Shown here in pieces: positions 39,856-48,778 of a DNA stretch of 54,895 nt; positions within the stretch are counted from its first letter, which is position 1; the number at the start of each line of letters is the position of its first letter. Below the pieces are notes generated by a model. That model made no database searches. It saw nothing but the letters and a program-made list of their open reading frames with translations, and was not told where the DNA came from. A program made the position numbers and the translations under genes. This DNA is from Akkermansia muciniphila (GTDB taxonomy: Bacteria; Verrucomicrobiota; Verrucomicrobiia; Limisphaerales; SXTU01). The DNA is taken from NCBI GenBank assembly GCA_945874145.1, contig CAMCFN010000023.1, forward strand, positions 1 to 54,895. Direction: 5' to 3'.

Positions 39856-41250
39856 TCAGCGCCTCCCCAACCGCTCCAGCAGTTTCGCGTGGATGTTGCC
39901 GAAACCGCCGTTGGTAAAGACGCAGATCACGTCGCCGCCCTGCGCGTGCTGTCCGAGGTGATGCACAATGGTGTCCACGTCGGGGAGGAAGTGCGCGGGC
40001 TTGCCGTTGGCCTTGAGGTCGGCTTCGAGCTTGGCGGTGTCGAGGCGCTCTTCCAGCGTGAGCACGTTGGCAAAAGCAACTTCAGCGATGATAATTTGGT
40101 CCGCTTCGCCAAAGGCCGTGGGAAAGTCGTTTTGGAAGACGTTGCGCCGCGTGCTCTGCGTGCGCGGCTCGAAGATGGCCCAAAGCTTCTGCCCCGGATA
40201 CTTGATGCGCAGCGCCTTGAGCGTCTCGCGAATGGCGGTGGGATGATGCCCGAAGTCGTCCACCACGGTCACACCGCCGGCGATGCCGCGCACTTCCATG
40301 CGGCGCTTCACGCCCTTGAACGTGTCGAAGCCGGCCTGAATCTGCTTGTTCGAGAGGCCGCAGTGCTTCGCCGCGCCCACGACGGCCAGCGCGTTGCGCA
40401 CGTTCAGCTCGCCGACGAGGTTTAGGTGGAACTTGCAGCTCGGCAGCTCGAACTCGGTCGCCGTCGCGCCGAAGCGGAGGTTGGTGGCGCGCACGGCGTT
40501 TTTCTCGCCGAGGCCGAAGCGCTTCACCGGGCAGTGCGTGACGTTGAGCAGCGGCGCGAGGTTCGGCTCGTCGCCGTTCGCGAGCAGCAGGCCGTTGCGC
40601 GGCACGAGGCGGATGAAGTGGCTGAAGGCCTTCTGCACGGACGCGACGTCTGGGAAGATGTCGGCGTGGTCCAGTTCGAGGTTGTTCACGATGGCGACCT
40701 CGGGCAGGTAGTGGACGAACTTGCTGCGCTTGTCGAAGAAGGCCGTGTCGTATTCGTCGCCCTCGATGATGAACCACTCGCTGTCCGTGAAGCGCGCCCC
40801 CGCGCCGAGGTTGCTCGGGATGCCGCCGATGAGGTAGCTGGGATTCAGCCCGGCGCTCTCGAACACCCAGGTGAGCAGCGAGGTGGTGGTGGTCTTGCCG
40901 TGCGTGCCGCTGACCACGAGCGAGCGCTTGCCGCGAATGAAAAACTCCTTGAGCAGCTCGGGCAGCGAGCAATAACGCAGCTTGCGGTCCAGCACGGCCT
41001 CAACCTCCGGGTTGCCGCGCGAGAGGGCGTTGCCGATGACGACGAGGTCGGGCTTGTGCGCGAGGTTCTGCTCCGCGTAGCCGGAGATGACCTCCACCTT
41101 CCGCTCCGCGAGGAAGGTGGACATGGGCGGATAGACGTTCGTGTCCGAGCCGGTGACAGTGAAACCACGGTCGCGCATCGCCGCCGCCGCGCTGGCCATG
41201 GCCGTGCCGCAAATCCCCACGAAGTGAACCGACCGGATGTCCGAAAGCAT
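39856..41250 (-). CDS. mpl: UDP-MurNAc:L-Ala-gamma-D-Glu-meso-DAP ligase (murein recycling)
   Basis: A 464-residue Mur ligase. The N-terminal Rossmann loop VHFVGICGTAMASAAAAM, ATP loop VVSGTHGKTTTTSLLTW (near 108-124), the GDEYDTAFFDKRSKF segment characteristic of Mpl, NNLELDHADIF, and DDFGHHPTAI are all present. Mpl attaches the recycled tripeptide to UDP-MurNAc. MurC, the closest relative, differs at the DEYDTAFFDKR motif, which argues for Mpl. The start is ATG 41250, as the frame upstream to 41391 overlaps the divergent gene. Confidence 0.92.
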   Translation of the reverse strand: MLSDIRSVHFVGICGTAMASAAAAMRDRGFTVTGSDTNVYPPMSTFLAERKVEVISGYAEQNLAHKPDLVVIGNALSRGNPEVEAVLDRKLRYCSLPELLKEFFIRGKRSLVVSGTHGKTTTTSLLTWVFESAGLNPSYLIGGIPSNLGAGARFTDSEWFIIEGDEYDTAFFDKRSKFVHYLPEVAIVNNLELDHADIFPDVASVQKAFSHFIRLVPRNGLLLANGDEPNLAPLLNVTHCPVKRFGLGEKNAVRATNLRFGATATEFELPSCKFHLNLVGELNVRNALAVVGAAKHCGLSNKQIQAGFDTFKGVKRRMEVRGIAGGVTVVDDFGHHPTAIRETLKALRIKYPGQKLWAIFEPRTQSTRRNVFQNDFPTAFGEADQIIIAEVAFANVLTLEERLDTAKLEADLKANGKPAHFLPDVDTIVHHLGQHAQGGDVICVFTNGGFGNIHAKLLERLGRR

Positions 41251-41370
41251 GGGCGCGATGATGCGAGAAGGCAGCGGCGTGGGAAGCAGGAATTCGCCAC
41301 GGAGGAAAATTCTTCTATTGCGTCTGTGAAGCGCGCTTGCACGGATGCCCTGATTAGGCAGTATTGATCC

Positions 41371-42852
41371 ATGAAAATGGCCACCTTCCATGCCGCATTA
41401 TTGAGCACTTCCCTACTCAATTGGCTTACTTCGGCCAGCTCCGCCGCGTCGCCAGACCTGCACTACCAGTTCAAGGCTGGCAGCAACTACGTCTATGCCG
41501 TCCGCATCGAGGCGACGGAGCCAAAGTATATCGCGATCTCCACTGGCAACCTTACCTACTGCATCAAGGCGGCGAACCAGGATGGCATCACGCTTACTGC
41601 CAAGGGCAGCGTCAGCACGCAGCGTAAGGCGAAGGAGGGAACGTCCGTCTCGATGCGTCCGCCCAACTTCGGCGATGGTGTGTTGCGCATCGGCGGCTTC
41701 CGCTTCGGCAGCCTTGGCCCGATGAGCGGGCCTTTCGCGACCCCGAACGAGGTGCAAATCGACGCGACGGGCCGCGTGTTGCGCGAAACGGGCGAAGCTC
41801 AGTTACCCCAAGCCTTCGGCGCGTTGTCGCGGCTGGTCATTGAGCAACTACCGCCGAAGGGGAAAACCACTCTTGAACATGCCACCGATTGCGTGCTGCT
41901 CACCGAGGAGAAGCAGTTTAGGACGCCGATGACTTACACCCTTAAAGAAGTGCGCCTGCCGGCGAAGGAGAAATCCAGCTACACTATCGGCAAAGCCGTC
42001 GGCGACCTCGTGCCGGTGAAGAAGACCTACGAGCTAAAGACGTTCGCCACCGTCGGCGGCCAGCCGAAGTTCGAGATCAAGGGCGAGGGCACGAACACGT
42101 TCGATATGAAGGCCGGGCTGTTTCGCGAACTGCTCTTCACCGGCAGCATCTTGGAGCAAAGCGAGAACGTGACCGTGCGCGTGCCCATCACCATGACGGT
42201 GAAATTGCTCGAAGGCGAAGCGCTGGTGGCTGCGCTCAAGCCCGCGCCGCCCTTGCCCAAGCCCGAGACCAAGCCCATCACCGCCGACGAGCGCGCCGCG
42301 CTGCTGGCCGACCTCAAGGGCGACAACAAAGCCAAGCGCACCCTCGCGCTGCACCGCTTCCCCACCGTGCAGCCGGACGGGGCCAAGGCCGAAGTCGAAG
42401 CCGAGCTGTTGCGCTTCCTCAAGGACGAGGACCAATTCGCCCGGCAGTTCGCCGCAAAGGGGCTCGCGGTCTGGGGCAGCAAAGCCTGCGTGGAGCCGCT
42501 CATCAAGCAACTGGAGGACAGCGCCTTCCCCGCGCGCTGGGGAGCCATCGAGGCGCTCGGCCACTTGAAGGACGCCCGCGCCGCCGCGCCGCTAGCGAAG
42601 CTGGTGGCCGACCGCAAGGACGCCCACCAAGTCTCCACTTCGCTCAAGGCGCTCGGCGCTGCCGCGGAGGAGGTCGTCCTCAAACTCATCACGCACGATA
42701 AACCCGAGGTGCGTCGTGACGCATGCCAAATCCTGAAGGTCATCGCCACCAAGAAAAGCGAAGCCGCGCTGGCCAAGGCAGCGAGCGACGGGGACAGCCT
42801 CACCGCCATGTTCGCAAAAGAAGCACTGAAGACGGCCAAAGACGGGAAGTGA
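41371..42852 (+). CDS. Secreted protein with C-terminal HEAT repeats
   Basis: A 493-residue protein with a Sec-type N-terminus (cleavage expected after SSAAS near 26-30). It has a beta-rich domain of about 260 residues that I do not recognise (HYQFKAGSNYVYAVRIEA at the start), a Pro-rich linker (ALKPAPPLPKPETKPI), and four to five HEAT-like repeats from about 330 to the end (FLKDEDQFARQFAAKGLAVW, LIKQLEDSAFPARWGAIEAL and similar). HEAT repeats usually bind other proteins. Probably periplasmic; function unknown. It converges on the DUF1501 gene, 50 bases apart. Confidence 0.8.
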   Translation: MKMATFHAALLSTSLLNWLTSASSAASPDLHYQFKAGSNYVYAVRIEATEPKYIAISTGNLTYCIKAANQDGITLTAKGSVSTQRKAKEGTSVSMRPPNFGDGVLRIGGFRFGSLGPMSGPFATPNEVQIDATGRVLRETGEAQLPQAFGALSRLVIEQLPPKGKTTLEHATDCVLLTEEKQFRTPMTYTLKEVRLPAKEKSSYTIGKAVGDLVPVKKTYELKTFATVGGQPKFEIKGEGTNTFDMKAGLFRELLFTGSILEQSENVTVRVPITMTVKLLEGEALVAALKPAPPLPKPETKPITADERAALLADLKGDNKAKRTLALHRFPTVQPDGAKAEVEAELLRFLKDEDQFARQFAAKGLAVWGSKACVEPLIKQLEDSAFPARWGAIEALGHLKDARAAAPLAKLVADRKDAHQVSTSLKALGAAAEEVVLKLITHDKPEVRRDACQILKVIATKKSEAALAKAASDGDSLTAMFAKEALKTAKDGK

Positions 42853-42902
42853 AGCCTCGGCGTGCCACAGGCGGCACCTGGGCAACCGGGCTGGGGCCTC
42901 TT

Positions 42903-44375
42903 TCAGGCCAGGATGCCCGGCACCTTGTCCCCGTGAATATCCGTGAGCCGGAAATCACGCCCTTGGAAACGGTAGGTCAGACGCGTGTGCTCGACGCCGA
43001 GCAGGTGCATCATGGTCGCGTGGAGGTCGTAAATGCTCACCGGGTCGCGGACGATGTTGTAACAGTAGTCGTCGGTTTCGCCGTAGGTGAGCCCGGGCTT
43101 CACGCCCGCGCCCGCGAGCCACATGGTAAAGCAGCGCGGATGATGGTCGCGGCCGTAATTGTCCGCGCTCAGCCCGCCCTGCGAGTAAATGGTCCGGCCA
43201 AATTCACCACCCCAGACGATCAACGTGTCCTCCAGCAGACCACGTTGTTTCAGGTCGATTAGCAGCGCCGCCGTGGCTTGGTCGGTGTCCTTACATTGAC
43301 CGCGAATGGCCCTGGGCAGGCCGCCGTGATGATCCCAGCCCATGTGGAAGAGTTGGATGAAACGCACATTCCGCTCGGCCAGGCGGCGCGCGAGCAGGCA
43401 GTTCGCGGCGTAGCTGCCGGGGCGTTTCACGTCGGGACCATAGCTGTCGAGAATGGACTCCGGTTCCTTCGAGAGATCCGTCAACTCCGGCACGCTGGCC
43501 TGCATTCGGAAGGCCAGTTCGTATTGCGCGATGCGCGTTTGGATTTCCGGGTCGCCGAGTGCCTTGAAGCGGCGGTTGTTCAACGCGCCGAGTTCATCCA
43601 GAGTCTCGCGGCGCGTCTCGCGGTCGAGGCCGGGCGGATTGGAGAGGTAGAGGACAGGATCGCCCTTGTTGCGAAACTTCACGCCCTGGTGCTGTGTGGG
43701 CAGAAAACCGCTGCTCCACAAGCGATCGTAAAGCGGCTGGTCATCCGGACGACCCGAACCAAACGAGGTGAGCACCACGTAGGCAGGCAGGTCGCGGTTC
43801 TCACTCCCAAGGCCATAGCTCAACCACGAGCCCATGCTCGGCCGGCCGGGGAGCTGGTGGCCGGTCTGAAAGAAGGTGATGGCCGGGTCATGATTGATGG
43901 CGTCCGTGTGCAGCGTGCGGATGATGCAGAGGTCGTCGGCGATGCGCGCGGTGTGCGGCAGCAGCTCGCTCAACCACGCGCCGCTCTGCCCGTGCTGCGC
44001 GAATTTGAAGAGGCTCGGCGCGACCGGAAACTTGCTCTGTCCCGAGGTCATGGTGGTCAGCCGCTGGCCCTTGCGGATGGACTCAGGCAAATCCTCGCCC
44101 CGGTGTTTGTCCAGCTCCGGCTTGGGATCGAACAAATCCATCTGCGACGGCGCGCCGGACTGGAAGAGATAGATGACGCGCTTGGCCTTGGGCGCGAAAT
44201 TCGGGAACGCGGCGGCAGGCGCAGGTGTCGGCGCGGCGCTCATCGAGTTGCCCATGAGCGCACCCAGCGCGGCCATGCCCATGCCCGCAGCAGAGTTGGC
44301 AAGAAATGTGCGACGGGCCAGCACGGTGCGGCTGCGCTCATCCAAGCCTTGAAACAAATGGTCGTTGCAGTTCAT
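42903..44375 (-). CDS. DUF1501 (sulfatase-like) Tat-exported protein A
   Basis: A 490-residue DUF1501 protein, a family with an alkaline-phosphatase/sulfatase-like fold and no proven reaction. The twin-arginine signal is [20 protein letters not shown] (20-39). [20 protein letters not shown] is the family's first strand-turn, [14 protein letters not shown] and VWGGEFGRT hold likely metal ligands, and [19 protein letters not shown] is the C-terminal signature. The start is ATG 44375, giving the N-terminal [10 protein letters not shown]. It is not paired with a PSD1 gene here, unlike the usual arrangement. Confidence 0.92.
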   Translation of the reverse strand: MNCNDHLFQGLDERSRTVLARRTFLANSAAGMGMAALGALMGNSMSAAPTPAPAAAFPNFAPKAKRVIYLFQSGAPSQMDLFDPKPELDKHRGEDLPESIRKGQRLTTMTSGQSKFPVAPSLFKFAQHGQSGAWLSELLPHTARIADDLCIIRTLHTDAINHDPAITFFQTGHQLPGRPSMGSWLSYGLGSENRDLPAYVVLTSFGSGRPDDQPLYDRLWSSGFLPTQHQGVKFRNKGDPVLYLSNPPGLDRETRRETLDELGALNNRRFKALGDPEIQTRIAQYELAFRMQASVPELTDLSKEPESILDSYGPDVKRPGSYAANCLLARRLAERNVRFIQLFHMGWDHHGGLPRAIRGQCKDTDQATAALLIDLKQRGLLEDTLIVWGGEFGRTIYSQGGLSADNYGRDHHPRCFTMWLAGAGVKPGLTYGETDDYCYNIVRDPVSIYDLHATMMHLLGVEHTRLTYRFQGRDFRLTDIHGDKVPGILA

Positions 44376-44450
44376 CGCTTTGAGTTGAGGTTCACTCTGA
44401 CACTTCCAGATAGACCCGCATTGGTCCATCGCTGATTCACCTTTGGCGCA

Positions 44451-45347
44451 TCATTTGGCTGTGAGCCAGCCCATGCTTTTCATCCACTCGCCGCAACGCG
44501 CCGGCCAGTCGTGGATGGGTTGCCCACCTTTCCGCATGCCAAAACCATGCCCGCCCTTGGCGCAGATGTGCAATTCGGCCGAGAGATTCTGTCGCTTGTA
44601 TTCGAGATAGAGCATGGCTGCCTCAATGGGGTTGGACTTGTCGTCATGCGCAACAAGGAAGAACGCTGGCGCCGCGTCCGCAGGCACACTGAAGCCGGGG
44701 CGGAACTTGCTCTTGTCCGACGCGTCAAGGAATCCGCCGCCGTAAATGAAGATCAGAAAGTCCGGTCCGCGCGGATCGTCCACCCCGGCTTGCTGGGGAT
44801 AAGTGCGGGGCGTCCGGTCCCAGGCCGCATGCCCGGCCAGATTCCCGCCAGCGGAAAATCCCAGCAGGCCCACCCGGCGCTGATCCAGCTTCCACTCCGC
44901 CGCCCGTTGCCGCACCAGCCCCATGGCCCGCTGCGCGTCCTGCACCGGCAGGGCGAACATCTCCGCCTCGTCTCGCGTGGGGGTGCGGTATTTCAACAGC
45001 ACGGCCGTCACCCCGAGCGAGTTGAGCCACTCGCAGACCTGGGTTCCCTCGTGGGCGTAGGACAAAAACATGAACCCGCCCCCGGGCGCGACGATGACGG
45101 CAGTTCCGTTGGGTTGTTCCGGCTTGAACACCATGATCGTGGGCTCGGTGACATCCGTCACCCGACCCGGCTGTGCTCCGCCAAAGGACTGGATCAACTT
45201 CGTCGTGGCTTCGGACTTCGGCTTCATCGCGCTCGGCACGCCTTCCGGCCAGAGCTTCAAGGTCAGCGGCTCGGGCACGGCGGCCGTGGCACGGACCACC
45301 AACAGACCAACCAGACAGGCAAACCCGCAAAGCACAGGAAAACGCAT
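44451..45347 (-). CDS. Secreted alpha/beta-hydrolase (esterase/xylan-esterase-like)
   Basis: A 298-residue exported serine hydrolase related to BD-FAE/acetylxylan-type esterases. It has a signal peptide (CGFACLVGLLVVRATAA), the oxyanion segment VIVAPGGGFMFLSYAHEG, the nucleophile elbow GLLGFSAGGNLA, an Asp in FFLVAHDDKSNP, and the catalytic His in CAKGGHGFGMRKGG. These proteins remove acetyl or feruloyl groups from plant polysaccharides; the substrate here is not known. It is 75 bases upstream of the DUF1501 A gene on the same strand and divergent from ygiQ. Confidence 0.88.
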   Translation of the reverse strand: MRFPVLCGFACLVGLLVVRATAAVPEPLTLKLWPEGVPSAMKPKSEATTKLIQSFGGAQPGRVTDVTEPTIMVFKPEQPNGTAVIVAPGGGFMFLSYAHEGTQVCEWLNSLGVTAVLLKYRTPTRDEAEMFALPVQDAQRAMGLVRQRAAEWKLDQRRVGLLGFSAGGNLAGHAAWDRTPRTYPQQAGVDDPRGPDFLIFIYGGGFLDASDKSKFRPGFSVPADAAPAFFLVAHDDKSNPIEAAMLYLEYKRQNLSAELHICAKGGHGFGMRKGGQPIHDWPARCGEWMKSMGWLTAK

Positions 45348-45450
45348 GGCGGAAAACTAGTTGCCGTCCAAGCGCATGGCAAACCCAAGCCGACTGCTCC
45401 GGGCACCGGGATTGCGCCTTGCTGCGAAATGAAGCATTCTCACCACTGAC

Positions 45451-47217
45451 ATGGCGACCAAATCAAAGACTCCGGCACCTGACCCCAAGGGGTTCCTGCC
45501 CATGACCCGTGCCGAAATGGACGCCAAAGGCTGGGCACAGCTCGACATCCTCATCATCACCGGGGATGCCTATGTGGACCATCCGTCCTTCGGGGCGTCG
45601 ATGATTGGCCGGGTGCTGGAAGCCCAGGGCTACCGGGTGGGCATCATCGCGCAGCCCGATTGGACCAAGATCGAGTCCATCCAAGGCATGGGCACGCCGC
45701 GTTTGTTCGTCGGCATCACGGCGGGCAACCTCGACTCGATGGTGTCGAACTACACCGCCGCCCGGCACAAGCGCAAGGAGGACGTTTACACCGAGAACGG
45801 CACGCCGGGCAAACGCCCGAACCACGCCGCCGTGGTTTACTCGCAGATGGCCCGCCGCGCCTTTCCCGGGGTGCCGGTCGTCCTCGGCGGCATGGAAGCC
45901 AGCATGCGGCGGGTGGCCCATTACGATTACTGGGAAGACAAGCTCCGGCCCTCCATCCTGTCCGACACCAAGGCCGACATCCTCGTCTTCGGCATGGGCG
46001 AACGGCCGGCGTGCGAAATCGCCCGGCGGCTCGCGGCCGGCAACCCCGACCTCAGCGGCATCCGTGGCACCGCCCGCTTTCTGGGGGCCAAGGCGACTGC
46101 TGCCACGGACTTCTCCGACTGCATCACCCTGCCCTCCTGGGAGGAAATGCAGACCGACAAAAGCGCCTTGCTGCGCCTGACCAAGGTGGTGGAGGCCCAG
46201 CAGACGCCCTACGCCGGCAAGCGGCTCATGCAGATGCACGGCCCCCGCGCCGTCCTGCAGGAGCTGCCGGAATTCCCCGTGGACGGCCCCGACCTGGACG
46301 CGCTTTACGAACTGCCCTTCATGCGGCTCCCGCACCCGCTGCACACGGGCAAAATCCCGGGCTTCGCCACCATCAAGGACTCCATCATCGTTTCACGCGG
46401 CTGCGCCGGCGGCTGCACCTTCTGCGGACTGGGCTTTCACCAAGGCAAGTTCCTCTCCAGCCGCAGCGTGGACTCCGTGCTCAAGGAGGTCCGCAAGCTG
46501 GCCGAATCCGAAACCTTCCGGGGCACCGTGTCCGACCTCGGCGGTCCCACTGCCAATCTCTACGCGGCCCAAAACGGCCACGTCGAGGCGTGCAAGAAGT
46601 GCCATCGTCCCAGTTGCCTCTGGCCCACCATCTGCCCGCACTTTGGCATCAACGAGCAGCCGCAGCTCGATCTCCTGCGTGGAGCCCGCAGCCAGCCCGG
46701 CGTCAAACACGTCTTCGTTCAGTCCGGCATCCGCATGGATGTGGCGTTGCGCACGCCCGAATACACCCGTGAGCTCGTGCAGAACCATGTCAGCGGCCAC
46801 ATGAAGGTCGCACCCGAACACATGCACCCCGACGTCCTGCGCCGCATGCGCAAGCCAGCCGGCGACTTTCAGGGCTTCATGGAGAAATTCTTCTCCCTCA
46901 GCGAGGAGGCCGGCAAAGAACAATACCTCGTGCCCTACTTCATGAGCAGTTTTCCGGGCTGCACCGAGAAGGAAATGGGCGCGGTGGAAACCTTCCTCAA
47001 GGAGGAGAAGTGGAACCTCCAGCAGGTCCAGGACTTCATCCCCCTGCCCATGACCGGTGCGGCGGCGATGTATTACAGCGCCCTGGACATCAATACCGGG
47101 GCACCCATCACCGTGGTCCGCAACGCCGGCGACCGGGAACGGCAAAAGCGCATGCTCCGCCCGAATGTCCCCCAACGCGGCGGCGGCGCTGATCGCCAGT
47201 TGGACACCGTGGAGTGA
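45451..47217 (+). CDS. YgiQ family radical SAM protein
   Basis: A 588-residue radical-SAM enzyme of the YgiQ (UPF0313) family, function unknown. The N-terminal B12-binding-like region (LDILIITGDAYVDHPSFGAS) is followed by GGMEASMRRVAHYDYW and the cluster motif SRGCAGGCTFCGLGFHQG near 313-330, with a further Cys set CKKCHRPSCLWPTICPH. The conserved APEHMHPDVLRRMRKP completes the family pattern. Some relatives are shorter by the C-terminal basic tail. The start is ATG 45451, 103 bases from the divergent esterase start; no Shine-Dalgarno is visible. Confidence 0.93.
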   Translation: MATKSKTPAPDPKGFLPMTRAEMDAKGWAQLDILIITGDAYVDHPSFGASMIGRVLEAQGYRVGIIAQPDWTKIESIQGMGTPRLFVGITAGNLDSMVSNYTAARHKRKEDVYTENGTPGKRPNHAAVVYSQMARRAFPGVPVVLGGMEASMRRVAHYDYWEDKLRPSILSDTKADILVFGMGERPACEIARRLAAGNPDLSGIRGTARFLGAKATAATDFSDCITLPSWEEMQTDKSALLRLTKVVEAQQTPYAGKRLMQMHGPRAVLQELPEFPVDGPDLDALYELPFMRLPHPLHTGKIPGFATIKDSIIVSRGCAGGCTFCGLGFHQGKFLSSRSVDSVLKEVRKLAESETFRGTVSDLGGPTANLYAAQNGHVEACKKCHRPSCLWPTICPHFGINEQPQLDLLRGARSQPGVKHVFVQSGIRMDVALRTPEYTRELVQNHVSGHMKVAPEHMHPDVLRRMRKPAGDFQGFMEKFFSLSEEAGKEQYLVPYFMSSFPGCTEKEMGAVETFLKEEKWNLQQVQDFIPLPMTGAAAMYYSALDINTGAPITVVRNAGDRERQKRMLRPNVPQRGGGADRQLDTVE

Positions 47218-47311
47218 GCAAGGCCAAGCCTACCAGGCCTGCGAAAAGCACAGCCAAAGACCCCTCCAAAAATCCCCCTGCCCCCGATTCCCCTGCCCAA
47301 GGTCGCCTGCC

Positions 47312-48778
47312 TCACCCAAAAATCTCGTTCACCACCCGCGCGTGCTCCACGCCCGTCAGCCGTTGGTCCAGCCCCTGAAACTTGAAGGCCAGCCGCTCGT
47401 GGTCTAGCCCGAGCGCGTGCAGAATCGTCGCGTGGAAGTCGCGGACGCTCACCTTGTTCACGGCGGCGCGGAAGCCAATCTCGTCCGTCTCGCCGTAGTG
47501 GACGCCGCCCTTCACGCCGCCGCCCGCGAGCCACGCGGTGAACGCGTGCGGGTTGTGGTCACGACCCGGCTTGCCACCCTTCTGCGACACCGGCAGCCGC
47601 CCGAACTCGCCCGCCCAGATGACCAGCGTGTCCTTGAGCAAGCCGCGTTGCTCCAAGTCCGCGAGCAGCGCGGCGATGGGCTGGTCCGCCTCCGCCGCGA
47701 AGCCGCGATGGTTTCCAACGAGGTCCGAGTGGCAATCCCAGCTCTGTTGGTTCTCCATACCGCCGCTGTAAACCTGCACGAAGCGCACGCCGCGCTCGAC
47801 CATCCGGCGCGCGGTCAGGCACTGCGCAGCGAAGTGACCGCAGTGCTTCTCGCCAATGCCGTAGAGCTTCCGAATGTGCTCCGGCTCACGCGACACATCG
47901 AACGCCTCCGGCGCAGCCGTCTGCATCCGATACGCCAGCTCAAAGCTCTCGATGCGCGCGCCCAGCTCGTTGTCCAGCGGGCCTTGCGCGAGGTGGTCGC
48001 GGTTCAGCGACGCGAGCAAGTCGAGCTGCGCACGCTGCCGCGACTCGTTGAGATTCGCCGGCGGCTTGAGGTTCGCGATGGGTTCGCCCTGCGGCCTGAG
48101 CCAGGTGCCTTGATACACGCTCGGCAGAAAACCCGCGCCCCAGTTGAGCGCGTTGCCCTTGGGCAGGCCGCGATTCAGCGGGTCGCTCATCACCACGAAG
48201 CTCGGCAGCGCGTCGCTCTCGGAGCCGAGCCCGTAAGTCACCCACGAGCCGACGCACGGGTAGCCCATGCGCGTGACGCCGGTGTTCATCATGAACAGCG
48301 CCGGGCTGTGGTTGTTCGAGTTCGTGTGGCACGAGTGGATGAACGCGAGCTTGTCCACCTGCTGCGCAAGATGCGGGAAAAGGTCCGAAGTCCAAGTGCC
48401 GCTCTGCCGGCTCTGCTGCCACGCGAACGGCGACTTCATCAGCGGCCCGACGGAGCCGGGGAAGAACCCGGTCTTGTTGTCAAAGCCGGCCAGTTCCGTG
48501 CCGTCACGCTTGGCCAGCTCGGGCTTGTAGTCCCAAGTGTCCACCTGGCTCGGGCCACCATTGGCGAAAATCCAGATGACCGACTTGGCGCGCGGCGTGA
48601 TGTGCGCGGGCTTCGGCGCGAGCGGGTTCAACGGCCCGGCCATTGCATCGCGCCCGAGCAAGCTGGCGGCGGCGAGCCAGCCGAGGCCACCACCCGCGCG
48701 CTGAAGGAGCTGGCGACGGGAGAACGCGCCGGACGGCGACTGCAAGTCGCCGGCACGCACTTTGGTTTCAGTTCTCAT
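47312..48778 (-). CDS. DUF1501 (sulfatase-like) Tat-exported protein B
   Basis: A 488-residue DUF1501 protein with a Tat signal (FSRRQLLQRAGGGLGWLAAA). Family landmarks are WIFANGGPSQVDTWDYKPEL, HTNSNNHSPALFMMNTG, VWAGEFGRLP and RDHNPHAFTAWLAGGGVK. DUF1501 genes usually sit next to DUF1549/1553 genes, as here: ATG 48778 lies inside the last codons of the PSD1 gene, an 11-base overlap. It is the third gene of a minus-strand operon. The biochemical role of the pair is unproven. It ends 94 bases from the ygiQ stop. Confidence 0.92.
   Translation of the reverse strand: MRTETKVRAGDLQSPSGAFSRRQLLQRAGGGLGWLAAASLLGRDAMAGPLNPLAPKPAHITPRAKSVIWIFANGGPSQVDTWDYKPELAKRDGTELAGFDNKTGFFPGSVGPLMKSPFAWQQSRQSGTWTSDLFPHLAQQVDKLAFIHSCHTNSNNHSPALFMMNTGVTRMGYPCVGSWVTYGLGSESDALPSFVVMSDPLNRGLPKGNALNWGAGFLPSVYQGTWLRPQGEPIANLKPPANLNESRQRAQLDLLASLNRDHLAQGPLDNELGARIESFELAYRMQTAAPEAFDVSREPEHIRKLYGIGEKHCGHFAAQCLTARRMVERGVRFVQVYSGGMENQQSWDCHSDLVGNHRGFAAEADQPIAALLADLEQRGLLKDTLVIWAGEFGRLPVSQKGGKPGRDHNPHAFTAWLAGGGVKGGVHYGETDEIGFRAAVNKVSVRDFHATILHALGLDHERLAFKFQGLDQRLTGVEHARVVNEIFG

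Noticed and set aside
47218..47311. A basic Pro/Lys/Ala-rich frame just after the ygiQ stop (shifted by one base)
   Set aside because: It could be a frameshifted YgiQ tail, but the stop is clean, YgiQ is full length, and low-complexity sequence gives such frames by chance.
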